This document shows positions 35,528 through 43,720 of a stretch of DNA of 64,000 nucleotides, piece by piece. Made by a program: the position numbers and the translations under genes. The notes under the pieces were generated by a model that was not told the DNA's origin, searched no databases, and saw only the letters and a program-made list of their open reading frames with translations. Source of the stretch: Bacteroidaceae bacterium (GTDB lineage Bacteria; Bacteroidota; Bacteroidia; Bacteroidales; Bacteroidaceae); assembly GCA_017464815.1 (NCBI GenBank), contig JAFTYI010000008.1, positions 124,001-188,000 of the forward strand. Reading direction: 5' to 3'. Within the stretch, counting starts at the first letter, position 1. Each line of letters opens with the position of its first letter.

Positions 35528-35938
35528 ATGACTAATATGAACGAAGAACTGGAAATAATCAAGAAATGCGGAAAGGGGAACCCATTCAAAGTGCCTGAAG
35601 GATACTTTGAGGACTTCGCAAGCAACTTGATGGCACAACTTCCAACAAAGGAGGAAATGACGGTTGAGGCTGAATTGGCCGAGCCAAGAATTACTCCGTG
35701 GCAACGCATCAAGCCATGGATATACCTGGCTGCCATGTTCATCGGTACGATTGTCTGCGTACGTGTCGTATTGGGCGAACATCCCAATGGTGCTGCCAAC
35801 AATGTCAGCCACATTACCGCATCGGACTTCAGTCTGTCAGACTTTGAACAGATGAGCGACGAGGAGTTGGCCTCCGTCGTGGAATACACAATGATGGACA
35901 ACTATACGCTCTATCAGTACTTGTCTGATGCCGAATAA
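35528..35938 (+). CDS. small single-pass membrane protein, possible anti-sigma factor
   Basis: 136 aa. A cytoplasmic-looking N-terminus (NPFKVPEGYFEDFASNLMAQL) is followed by one transmembrane helix (WIYLAAMFIGTIVCVRVVLG) and an acidic C-terminal tail. The FKVPEGYFEDF motif recurs in small proteins next to ECF sigma genes of Bacteroidetes. No ZAS-type zinc anti-sigma motif (HxxxCxxC) is present, so anti-sigma function is inferred only from position. Confidence 0.6.
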   Translation: MTNMNEELEIIKKCGKGNPFKVPEGYFEDFASNLMAQLPTKEEMTVEAELAEPRITPWQRIKPWIYLAAMFIGTIVCVRVVLGEHPNGAANNVSHITASDFSLSDFEQMSDEELASVVEYTMMDNYTLYQYLSDAE

Positions 35939-35970
35939 AGAACAATGAATCACTATAAAAAAGGAATGAG

Positions 35971-36420
35971 ATGAAACAGCGAATAATCATGTGGTTTGTG
36001 GCCCTACTCATGGGAACTGTCGCCATGGCGCAGGCCCAAAGGAAGGGAGCCGAAGAGTTCAAAAAGAGCTATCAGGAGTTTATAACCCAACAGGCCCAAC
36101 TCACGGAAGAAGAAGCTGCCGCTTTCTTCCCCATCTACAACGAATGCCAAAAGAAAAAACATGAGTTGAACGAGCAGATTTGGAAGCTGCGCAGAGAAGC
36201 ACGTGGAAAGGAGTTAAAAGAAGCTGACTACCAACGCATCTTGGAAGAGATTGCCAAACTGCGTATCCAAACCGATGAGCTGGAAAAGACATATTTGCCC
36301 AAGTATCACAAGGTGTTGTCTTACAAAAAGATTTTTGAGGTACAAGGTGCTGAATCCCGTTTCCATCGCGAAATGTTGAAAGGCATCAACCATCAAAAAA
36401 GTAGAAGAGAAAAGAAATAG
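35971..36420 (+). CDS. periplasmic helical protein of the sigma operon (Spy/CpxP-like layout)
   Basis: 149 aa. A signal peptide (MWFVALLMGTVAMAQAQ) is followed by an all-helical, highly charged chain: QAQLTEEEAAAFFPIYNECQ, then KKKHELNEQIWKLRREARGK. The LTxEEAxxFxPIYxE pattern is common in Bacteroidetes proteins of sigma operons and resembles CpxP/Spy-type chaperones in size and charge. No enzyme motif is present. Co-transcribed with the two preceding genes; gap 32 bp. Confidence 0.65.
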   Translation: MKQRIIMWFVALLMGTVAMAQAQRKGAEEFKKSYQEFITQQAQLTEEEAAAFFPIYNECQKKKHELNEQIWKLRREARGKELKEADYQRILEEIAKLRIQTDELEKTYLPKYHKVLSYKKIFEVQGAESRFHREMLKGINHQKSRREKK

Positions 36421-36470
36421 TTTTTTATATGATGATTGCAGTAGACATCTCTGTATGTCTACAAACATGG

Positions 36471-36500
36471 AAAGGACTGTCTGCGAAGATAGTCCTTTTT
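36471..36500 (+). terminator. intrinsic terminator of the sigma operon
   Basis: AAAGGACT and AGTCCTTTTT pair around a 12-nt loop. Just upstream GTAGACAT/ATGTCTAC (36441-36462) forms a second perfect hairpin. Confidence 0.85.
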
Positions 36501-36530
36501 ATGTTTATCCTATCACATAGCCCTACAACA

Positions 36531-36710
36531 GGGTCAATCCAAAAAGTCGGTTGTATATAATTGGTTTACATGATGTATCTGTCATTCTGAGCGAAGCGAA
36601 GAATCTGATAACGTGTGCTTTAGAAATGCATTGCTTATGTTTACAGATTCTTCACTGCGTTCAGAATGACAGAGACGGCATAATTTACAAATGGGTTTTA
36701 GGACTGCCCC
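36531..36710. repeat. MITE-like palindrome, family C copy 1
   Basis: Ends GGGTCAATCC and GGACTGCCCC enclose two arms containing TCATTCTGAGCGAAGCGAAG and CTTCACTGCGTTCAGAATGA. It stops one base before the stop codon of the convergent methyltransferase gene. Other copies: 43521-43675 and 56803-57033. Confidence 0.8.
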
Positions 36711-36711
36711 C

Positions 36712-38187
36712 TTACAACACCACGGGTATCTCCTCGGGCATATATCCACTGCGGATTCGCCATTCGGCCGGATAGAGATTATTGGCCCGATTTCCGATGT
36801 TCTTCACAAATCCCAACGGGATACCCCGGTAGGTCAACAACACATAGCCCCGAGGAACAGACGCATCCAGTCCCACAGCTTCATGACGCAAATAAGAAAT
36901 CGCGGTTTCATAGCCTACCTCCACATGGTGAAAAGCCGACAATTGCAGGCCGACACTCATTGCCAAGGAGTGGTGGGGAACCCAATCACGTCCCTTCAAC
37001 GACGCGACGGATACACCGACGTGGAGAACCGTCAGTTCTCGTTTCAACCGCTCCACCACCCCACTCCACTGAAGTGGTATGGCCGACACGGTGTCACCCG
37101 ATACACACCAGTCATAAGACTCGGGAACAGCCAACCAAGAACGGCACATTTCATACGAAAGTGGCATCCCTTTAACGGATTTGCCCACAGCCTCCTTCCC
37201 CTTTCCTTTCGCAGGTCGGGATTTCTTTCGGTCCTTCTCTACATTATCAGGGACAAAAGGAGAAAAGGCCCGCTCGCTTTCAGCTGCATCCCCCACAGGT
37301 TTACGCATCACAGCCAAAAAGAATCCCTCTCCCCTGACATGTGAAGGCAGAAAACGATAAACAGGCAACACCTCCTCATTCGGAGTCGCATCGCCCCGAA
37401 TGCCCCATGCATCATCCACGGGCACCGATAGTGGTTCTGCCCCCAATTGCTTCACCATCCAGCGAACGTTCTCTTCATCCTCCCATGCGTTGTAAGTACA
37501 AGTGCTGTAAATGAAAATCCCCCCAGGCTTCAAACATTCCCACACATCGGCCACAATGCTACGCTGGCGTTGCCAACAAATGTCTACGTTGGCCATACTC
37601 CACTCTGCAACCGAGTCGGCATCTTTACGAAACATACCTTCGCCTGAACAAGGGACATCAGCCAATATGACATCAAAGAAATGGGGGAAAGACGCAAAAT
37701 CTGCCGGCGCATTTTGAGTCACCACGACACCCGGGTGTCCCCACTTTATCATATTCTCGGCCAACACCTGGGCGCGTGGACGCACTATTTCATTGGATAC
37801 CAGCAGACTCCCTTCGGGCAAAACGGTACGGGCCAACGTTGACTTTCCACCTGGTGCGGCACACAAATCCAACATCCGGCATGCACAAGGCACATAGTGA
37901 CGCAGCACCCGCTGGAGAAACATCGACGAGGCCTCTTGTACGTAGTAACATCCGGCATGCAGCAGAGGATCGAAAGTAAAAGCCGGCCGACCTGACAAAT
38001 AGGCCGCCCCTTCAGCCCAAGGCACATCACCAACAGAGGCTACCGGCCCCTCACCTGACCATTTCCTCGGATTCACACGAATGCTGACAGGTGGTTCACT
38101 CTGCAAGGACTCTGCCAACGCCTGATAGCCGTCTTTGCCAAGCAAATTACACATATTTTCTGAAAAATCTACCGGTAATTGTATCAT
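36712..38187 (-). CDS. RsmF/NOL1-NOP2-Sun rRNA cytosine-C5 methyltransferase
   Basis: 491 aa. SAM-binding motif I is [16 protein letters not shown]; motif IV is [16 protein letters not shown] with one catalytic Cys; motif VI is [17 protein letters not shown] with the other. Length and the extra C-terminal region (about 300-491, which includes RNA-binding PUA-like features) match RsmF (YebU) rather than RsmB. It methylates a cytosine of 16S rRNA. Transcribed divergently from thyA, with overlapping promoters. Confidence 0.9.
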   Translation of the reverse strand: MIQLPVDFSENMCNLLGKDGYQALAESLQSEPPVSIRVNPRKWSGEGPVASVGDVPWAEGAAYLSGRPAFTFDPLLHAGCYYVQEASSMFLQRVLRHYVPCACRMLDLCAAPGGKSTLARTVLPEGSLLVSNEIVRPRAQVLAENMIKWGHPGVVVTQNAPADFASFPHFFDVILADVPCSGEGMFRKDADSVAEWSMANVDICWQRQRSIVADVWECLKPGGIFIYSTCTYNAWEDEENVRWMVKQLGAEPLSVPVDDAWGIRGDATPNEEVLPVYRFLPSHVRGEGFFLAVMRKPVGDAAESERAFSPFVPDNVEKDRKKSRPAKGKGKEAVGKSVKGMPLSYEMCRSWLAVPESYDWCVSGDTVSAIPLQWSGVVERLKRELTVLHVGVSVASLKGRDWVPHHSLAMSVGLQLSAFHHVEVGYETAISYLRHEAVGLDASVPRGYVLLTYRGIPLGFVKNIGNRANNLYPAEWRIRSGYMPEEIPVVL

Positions 38188-38211
38188 ATTACTTATTCAA
38201 TCTTAAAATTT

Positions 38212-38242
38212 CTTGCAAAGATAAAGAAAAAGTGTACCTTTG
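38212..38242. promoter_or_regulatory. overlapping divergent promoters of thyA and the rRNA methyltransferase gene
   Basis: For thyA (plus): CTTG at 38212-38215, 19 nt, TACCTTTG at 38235-38242. For the methyltransferase (minus): TATCTTTG at 38223-38216 lies inside the thyA spacer. Two polymerases could not bind at once, so the two genes should compete. Confidence 0.55.
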
Positions 38243-38271
38243 CAACACAAAACCATAAAAGAATCAACTAT

Positions 38272-39069
38272 ATGAAACAATATCTTGATTTGCTTGACCG
38301 CATCATGAAGGAAGGCGTGCGCAAGGACGACCGCACCGGCACTGGCATCATCAGTGTCTTTGGCCACCAGATGCGCTTCAACTTGGAAGAGGGTTTCCCG
38401 TTGCTGACAACCAAGAAACTTCACCTAAAGTCCATTATTCACGAACTGCTCTGGTTCCTGCAAGGCGACACGAATGTGAAATACCTGCAGGAGAATGGCG
38501 TACGCATCTGGAACGAATGGGCCGACCCCGAAACGGGTGACTTGGGACACATCTATGGCTATCAGTGGCGCTCGTGGCCCGACTATAAGGGCGGACACAT
38601 CGACCAAATCAAGGAGGCGGTGGAGACTATCAAGAACAATCCCACCTCGCGCCGCATCATCGTCAGCGCATGGAACGTAGCCGACTTGGACAACATGAAT
38701 CTGCCACCGTGCCACGCATTCTTCCAGTTCTACGTGGCCGACGGACGATTGAGCTTGCAGCTTTATCAGCGCAGTGCCGACAGTTTTCTGGGAGTGCCCT
38801 TCAACATTGCTTCATACGCTCTGCTACTACAGATGATGGCACAGGTGACGGGATTGAAGGCCGGTGACTTCGTACACACGTTGGGAGACACACACATCTA
38901 CCTCGACCATTTGGAGCAGGTGAAGCTGCAGCTTACCCGCGACCCGCGTCCGCTGCCCACCATGCGCATCAACCCCGATGTGAAGGACATCTTCAGCTTC
39001 AAGTACGAGGATTTCCAACTCGAGAACTACGACCCGCATCCACATATCAAAGGAAAAGTATCGGTATGA
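38272..39069 (+). CDS. thyA: thymidylate synthase
   Basis: 265 aa from [12 protein letters not shown]; the longer frame begins upstream of the promoter. Classical ThyA motifs: [32 protein letters not shown], the nucleophile Cys in [33 protein letters not shown], and [15 protein letters not shown]. It converts dUMP to dTMP with methylene-tetrahydrofolate and overlaps folA by ATGA, coupling it to dihydrofolate recycling. Confidence 0.98.
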   Translation: MKQYLDLLDRIMKEGVRKDDRTGTGIISVFGHQMRFNLEEGFPLLTTKKLHLKSIIHELLWFLQGDTNVKYLQENGVRIWNEWADPETGDLGHIYGYQWRSWPDYKGGHIDQIKEAVETIKNNPTSRRIIVSAWNVADLDNMNLPPCHAFFQFYVADGRLSLQLYQRSADSFLGVPFNIASYALLLQMMAQVTGLKAGDFVHTLGDTHIYLDHLEQVKLQLTRDPRPLPTMRINPDVKDIFSFKYEDFQLENYDPHPHIKGKVSV

Positions 39070-39554
39070 TTTCCATCATTGTCTGCATTGCCCAGAATCG
39101 TGCCATCGGCTACGAGAACAAGTTGCTCTATTGGTTGCCCAACGACCTGAAACGTTTCAAGCAACTCACCACCGGACATACTATCATCATGGGACGTCGC
39201 ACTTTTGAGTCGTTTCCTAAAGGGGCTCTTCCCAACCGCCGCAACGTGGTATTATCCCGACAAGTTGATGCCCATTTCGAGGGAGCCGAACATTACAGCA
39301 CACTTGAAGAAGCCTTGTCTGGCTGCCGCCCCGACGAAGACATCTACATCATCGGTGGCTCTACGGTGTACGAACAGGCCATGCCCCTTGCCGACCGCTT
39401 GCTGATTACACACGTGGCCGACACGCCGGACAAGGCCGATGCCTTCTTCCCCATCATTGACCCAAGCGTATGGCGCGAAACAAACCGCGAAGATTATGGA
39501 ACGGACGAGAAACATCAGTTCCCATATTCATTTGTAGATTACAAGAGAATATAG
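39066..39554 (+). CDS. folA: dihydrofolate reductase
   Basis: 162 aa. N-terminal [20 protein letters not shown] with [12 protein letters not shown] (the acidic Asp of the active site), [20 protein letters not shown] for NADPH contact, and [20 protein letters not shown]. It regenerates tetrahydrofolate consumed by ThyA. The start ATG overlaps the thyA stop. Confidence 0.97.
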   Translation: MISIIVCIAQNRAIGYENKLLYWLPNDLKRFKQLTTGHTIIMGRRTFESFPKGALPNRRNVVLSRQVDAHFEGAEHYSTLEEALSGCRPDEDIYIIGGSTVYEQAMPLADRLLITHVADTPDKADAFFPIIDPSVWRETNREDYGTDEKHQFPYSFVDYKRI

Positions 39555-39646
39555 AGCAACAGGATGTCTTATACTGATATAGGTGGCTCTTCTGCAATTT
39601 AGTTGAAAAACTGTTTGTCTTCAGCATTATAGGTTCATCGACCAAA

Positions 39647-39702
39647 TATCTTAAGATACTTCCCACTTTATCTTAACTTCTCGGGGGATTTATCTTAAGA
39701 TA
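39647..39702. repeat. pair of TATCTTAAGATA palindromes
   Basis: The 12-bp palindrome occurs at 39647-39658 and 39691-39702, with a partial TTATCTTAA between. The same ATCTTAAGAT is in the loop of the dnaA terminator (14028-14037). Possibly a binding site or part of the folA terminator. Confidence 0.6.
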
Positions 39703-39725
39703 TGGTGACGTTCATTTATTTTTCA

Positions 39726-39878
39726 GGAGAGTGTGTCAAAATTAACTTTTTAGACGCAGATAACGCGGATGACGCGGATTTTTCTTGATTTATTTTACCA
39801 AATAGGTTATAATTTATCTGCGTTATTCGCGTCATCCGCGTCTAAAAAATGAAATGAGGGCATTTTGACACAGCCTCC
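39726..39878. repeat. palindromic element, family A copy 2
   Basis: GTGTGTCAAAATTAACTTTT and TAGACGC at the left; GCGTCTAAAAAATGAAATGA with GGGCATTTTGACACAGCC at the right. The core has TAACGCGGATGACGC and its inverted copy. Opposite orientation to copy 1. Confidence 0.8.
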
Positions 39879-39895
39879 CGAAAACATTGGTGTTC

Positions 39896-41254
39896 TTAGA
39901 ACAAGAACCGTATCACATCATTGAAATTCGCCCAAATCATAAGGCCGAAAAGCAAAGCCATGCCTATCACTTGAGCACGCTCCATAAACTTTTCGCTGGG
40001 TTTGCGGCGAGTTATGATTTCATAGAACAGGAAGAGCACATGACCGCCATCCAATGCGGGGATGGGCAGGATGTTCATGAATGCCAAGATGATGCTGAGG
40101 AAAGCTGTCATCTCCCAAAAACGATGCCAGTCCCATGTCGCGGGGAAAATGCTTCCGATAGTACCGAAGCCACCCAGGCTGTTAGCACCCTCTTTCGTAA
40201 AGACATATTTCAAATCGCCCACATACCCCTTCAACACGTTTACTCCATAGGAAATGCCCGCGGGGAACGACTCCAAAAAGCTGTAGGTGAGGTTGGTCCG
40301 TTCATAGCCCAAAGAAGCCGTGAATCCCAACTTAAAATCGGGGGTCAGCTGTGCAGTCAACGTGTCCTGTCCACCGGCTGAACGTGCTACCACAAAGTTT
40401 ACCTGACGCAACGCCTCCACCTTTTCGGGCAGCGTGATGGAATCTGACTTGGCACGCAACGCCGCTATGTACTCGGTAAATTGGTTGTAGGAATTTACGG
40501 AAAGTCCGTTAAAAGCCAGGAACTTGTCACCCTTCTGCAATCCTGCCAACGCTGCGGGTGTCTCGGGCACCACACTGTCCACCACTGCCGGAACAAGAAT
40601 CTCCACAAAGGCACGACTACCCTGATTCATGTCCAACAAACCGAACTCTTCAGGAATGGGGATATCAACCTCCTGCCCGTCGCGACGAACCGTCACCGTC
40701 GAAGCATCGGCAATGGCACGGAACATGTCAGCATCCAAGCGTTCAAAAGGCGCTTCATTGGTGCGCAACAAGATGTCTCCATCACGGAATCCCATAGCCT
40801 GAGCTTGTTGGCTGAACTTCATACCATTCTTCAGGTCAGGTACAGAAACATAGCTGTCGCCCCATGTATACATCAACATGGAATAGATGAAGAGAGCCGC
40901 TACAAAGTTGACCAACACACCACCTATCATGATAAACAGGCGTTGCCAAGCCGGCTTAGCGCGGAATTCCCAAGGCTCAACGGGGTGGTTCAGGTCTTCA
41001 CTGCTCTGTGTTTCGTCCACCATACCGGCAATCTGCACGTAGCCACCAAACGGCAGCCAACCGATGCCATATTCCGTTTCGCTATTCTTGGGTTTCCACT
41101 TGAATAACGAGAACCACGGGTCAAAGAACAGATAGAATTTTGTTACACGGACTTTGAATAATTTCGCAAAAAAGAAATGGCCTCCCTCATGAATAATGAC
41201 CAAAAAAGCCAATGACATGATCAGTTGCAAGGCCCGAATCAGAAATGTTTCCAC
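39896..41254 (-). CDS. rseP: RIP metalloprotease RseP (site-2 protease)
   Basis: 452 aa. The zinc site HEGGHFFFAKLF lies in the first transmembrane helix and the second ligand motif NILPIPALDGGHVLF in a later one. Two PDZ-like domains lie between (FRDGDILLRTNEAPF and LQKGDKFLAFNGLS). Four membrane segments in total. It cleaves membrane-spanning anti-sigma factors and leftover signal peptides. Last gene of a minus-strand run M23 peptidase-dxr-rseP; the dxr-rseP pairing is common in bacteria. Confidence 0.95.
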   Translation of the reverse strand: METFLIRALQLIMSLAFLVIIHEGGHFFFAKLFKVRVTKFYLFFDPWFSLFKWKPKNSETEYGIGWLPFGGYVQIAGMVDETQSSEDLNHPVEPWEFRAKPAWQRLFIMIGGVLVNFVAALFIYSMLMYTWGDSYVSVPDLKNGMKFSQQAQAMGFRDGDILLRTNEAPFERLDADMFRAIADASTVTVRRDGQEVDIPIPEEFGLLDMNQGSRAFVEILVPAVVDSVVPETPAALAGLQKGDKFLAFNGLSVNSYNQFTEYIAALRAKSDSITLPEKVEALRQVNFVVARSAGGQDTLTAQLTPDFKLGFTASLGYERTNLTYSFLESFPAGISYGVNVLKGYVGDLKYVFTKEGANSLGGFGTIGSIFPATWDWHRFWEMTAFLSIILAFMNILPIPALDGGHVLFLFYEIITRRKPSEKFMERAQVIGMALLFGLMIWANFNDVIRFLF

Positions 41255-41287
41255 TATCGTACTACTTTTTTATGTTTTATTGTTTTT

Positions 41288-42451
41288 TTAGTTCATCAGT
41301 TCTTCCGCTATGCGCCTTGCCTCAGCGTCGGTAGCCACATAGTCTTCATAAGTTGGTTTGGCAATGAATGAAACCCGCTGCATGGTATGCTCTATCACCT
41401 CGCTCATCCGCAAGAACGGAATCCGGTCTTTCAGGAATGCGACATTCACCACCTCGTTGGCCGCATTAAGGATGCAAGCCATATTTCCGCCACGATACAA
41501 GGCTTCATAGGCCAATGCCAGACAACGGAAACGGGTTGTGTCGGGTTGTTCAAAGGTGAGACTCGTGCACTTCGTGAAGTCAATGCGGTCAAATGAAGCC
41601 TTCACACGGAAGGGGTAAGAAAACGCATACTGTATGGGCAGACGCATGTCGGGCACACCGAGTTGGGCTTTCACGGCACCGTCTTCAAACTGGACCATGG
41701 AATGGATAACCGACTGAGGATGCACCAACACCTCTATCTGTTCAGGACGGACACCAAAGAGCCATTTGGCTTCGATGACCTCAAACCCCTTGTTCATCAT
41801 GGAAGCAGAGTCAATGGTAATCTTAGCCCCCATGTCCCAATTGGGATGCTTCAGTGCCTGGTCCTTGGTCACATGCGCCAATTCCTCCAGACCATACTTC
41901 AGGAACGGGCCGCCCGATGCCGTGAGCAGAATCTTTTCGATGGGATTATCCACCTCGCCCGCCAGACATTGGAATATGGCCGAATGCTCGGAATCAACGG
42001 GAAGGATGGGCACCCGATGCTTCATTGCCAACTCGTTGATGAGTTCGCCTGCCACCACCAACGTCTCCTTATTGGCCAAAGCAATGGGTTTGCCAGCCTG
42101 AATGGCCCGCATTGTGGGGCGCAGTCCGGCATAACCGACCATAGCAGCCAACACCATGTCAACGGGTCCCGCCTCGGCCACTTCACACAAGGCGTCGGCT
42201 CCGGCATACACCTTGATTGGCAGGTCGGCCAACGCCTCCTTCAATTGAGGGTACTTGGCCTCATTGGCTATCACCACCACATCGGGCATAAAGCGGCGTG
42301 CCTGCTCGATGAGCAGTTCCACCCGGTTGTTGGCCGTCAAGGCATACGCCTCATACAAGTCGGGATGTTCGGCTATCACCTCCAAAGCTTGCGTACCGAT
42401 GGAGCCGGTAGAGCCAAGGATTGCTATTCTTTTTTTCTTATTCTCTTCCAT
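41288..42451 (-). CDS. dxr: 1-deoxy-D-xylulose 5-phosphate reductoisomerase
   Basis: 387 aa from ATG 42451; the longer frame (42475) begins with TTG. NADPH-binding IAILGSTGSIGTQALEVI at the N-terminus, then ALANKETLVVAGELI, PVDSEHSAIFQCL (catalytic acidic pair), LLTASGGPF, and WDMGAKITIDSASMMNKGFE. It catalyses the committed step of the MEP isoprenoid pathway. Its products feed the polyprenyl synthase encoded at 60720. Confidence 0.97.
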   Translation of the reverse strand: MEENKKKRIAILGSTGSIGTQALEVIAEHPDLYEAYALTANNRVELLIEQARRFMPDVVVIANEAKYPQLKEALADLPIKVYAGADALCEVAEAGPVDMVLAAMVGYAGLRPTMRAIQAGKPIALANKETLVVAGELINELAMKHRVPILPVDSEHSAIFQCLAGEVDNPIEKILLTASGGPFLKYGLEELAHVTKDQALKHPNWDMGAKITIDSASMMNKGFEVIEAKWLFGVRPEQIEVLVHPQSVIHSMVQFEDGAVKAQLGVPDMRLPIQYAFSYPFRVKASFDRIDFTKCTSLTFEQPDTTRFRCLALAYEALYRGGNMACILNAANEVVNVAFLKDRIPFLRMSEVIEHTMQRVSFIAKPTYEDYVATDAEARRIAEELMN

Positions 42452-42491
42452 ATCTGTTATATTTTCTTTCTTCAACTATCAGGCAACTGGG

Positions 42492-43364
42492 TCAGAAGAC
42501 GATATATTGCTCCGGGTTCAGAGGCTCGCCATCACTCCACAGTTCGAAATGCAGATGCGGCCCAACGGTGTGTACACCTTTATTTCCTACCAACCCCACG
42601 GCTTCACCGGCCTTTACGGATTGCCCCTGCTTCTTCAGCAACGAATTGCAATGCATGTACACCGACACCAGTCCCTTCTTGTGCTGTATGGCAATGACAT
42701 ACCCCGCCTCCATGGAATAACCGCTCCACAGGACTGTTCCATCCAGAACGGCAAGTACACTTGAGTTGGGAACAGCCGCAATGTCCACTCCATAATGTTG
42801 GTTATCCACATCAAACACCGAAGCTATAATGCCTCGTGTAGGGCGATGCATTTTCCGGTCTCCCATTTCGGTGGAGTTGCGTCGGGAGCCTACCAAGTTA
42901 TATCGTTCATCCTCTTCGTATTGCATACGGAACAATTCCTCACGTTCAGATGCATCTTCCAGCATATCCACAGGCATTTCGCGCAACGAATCAATATCCG
43001 TCATCGTCTGCACTGAGTCTAGTTCCACGCGACCGGCCAACAAATCCTGGATATTCTGCACATATCTGTGCTGCTGCTCGGCTACCTGCTCCAACGAATC
43101 CACTTTTAACGCGTTAGTCACAATAGTCGAACGCAATTCGTTGCTCATATAACCGGGCAGATAGTTGCGCAAGGGAGTGTAGACCATCAACAGAGAGGTG
43201 ACGAGAAAAAGCACAAACAGCACACCCAACAGCACTGAGAGTCCATTAAGTTTGGACACATACAGCCCGAACACCTCTTCCAGCGTATTCTCGTTGATGA
43301 CTGTCAGTTTATATTTGAACTTGATGTTCTGCCACCAATGTTTCTTTTTCCGTTTGTTTGCCAT
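42492..43364 (-). CDS. M23-family peptidase (LytM-like), membrane anchored
   Basis: 290 aa. One N-terminal membrane helix (SVLLGVLFVLFLVTSLLMVY) and a helical linker precede the M23 domain (about 175-285): HYGVDIAAVPNSSVLAVLDG (HxxxD zinc ligands), GLVSVYMHCNSLLKKQG, and GPHLHFELW (HxH ligand). All expected zinc residues are present, so it should be an active DD-endopeptidase or lytic enzyme acting on peptidoglycan cross-links. The N-terminal positively charged stretch KRKKKHWWQNIKFKYK suggests N-in topology. A TAATTTTG box is at 43394-43387. Confidence 0.9.
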   Translation of the reverse strand: MANKRKKKHWWQNIKFKYKLTVINENTLEEVFGLYVSKLNGLSVLLGVLFVLFLVTSLLMVYTPLRNYLPGYMSNELRSTIVTNALKVDSLEQVAEQQHRYVQNIQDLLAGRVELDSVQTMTDIDSLREMPVDMLEDASEREELFRMQYEEDERYNLVGSRRNSTEMGDRKMHRPTRGIIASVFDVDNQHYGVDIAAVPNSSVLAVLDGTVLWSGYSMEAGYVIAIQHKKGLVSVYMHCNSLLKKQGQSVKAGEAVGLVGNKGVHTVGPHLHFELWSDGEPLNPEQYIVF

Positions 43365-43520
43365 GAGTCAAGCACATATAATAGTGCAAAATTACACAAT
43401 TATGACCAAACAACCGCATTTGTTCATGCAATTTAACGCATAAAAGCGATTATATTCCTTTTGCCTTTCTTTTTCACCCCTGAAAGAGGGAATAAAAGCG
43501 GGGAATCGAGTTTAGAATTA

Positions 43521-43675
43521 TTAGTGTCCGCTAAAACGGGACAGTCCAAAAATCCAGTTGCAAATTATGCCGTCTCTGTGTCATTCTGAACGCAGTGAAG
43601 AATGACACAGAGACATCATGTAAACCAATTATATACAACCGACTTTTCGGACTGACCCGTTTTAGCAGATACTAA
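43521..43675. repeat. MITE-like palindrome, family C copy 2 (longest ends)
   Basis: Ends TTAGTGTCCGCTAAAACGGG and CCCGTTTTAGCAGATACTAA are inverted repeats that extend further than in copies 1 and 3. Inside are CAGTCC, ATATACAACCGAC and a hairpin around TTCTGAACGCAGTGAAGAA. No gene lies in the rest of this 355-bp space. Confidence 0.8.
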
Positions 43676-43720
43676 TAAATAAAATAAATAGCGTCATTCA
43701 CGTCTAAAAAACCATCAGCC

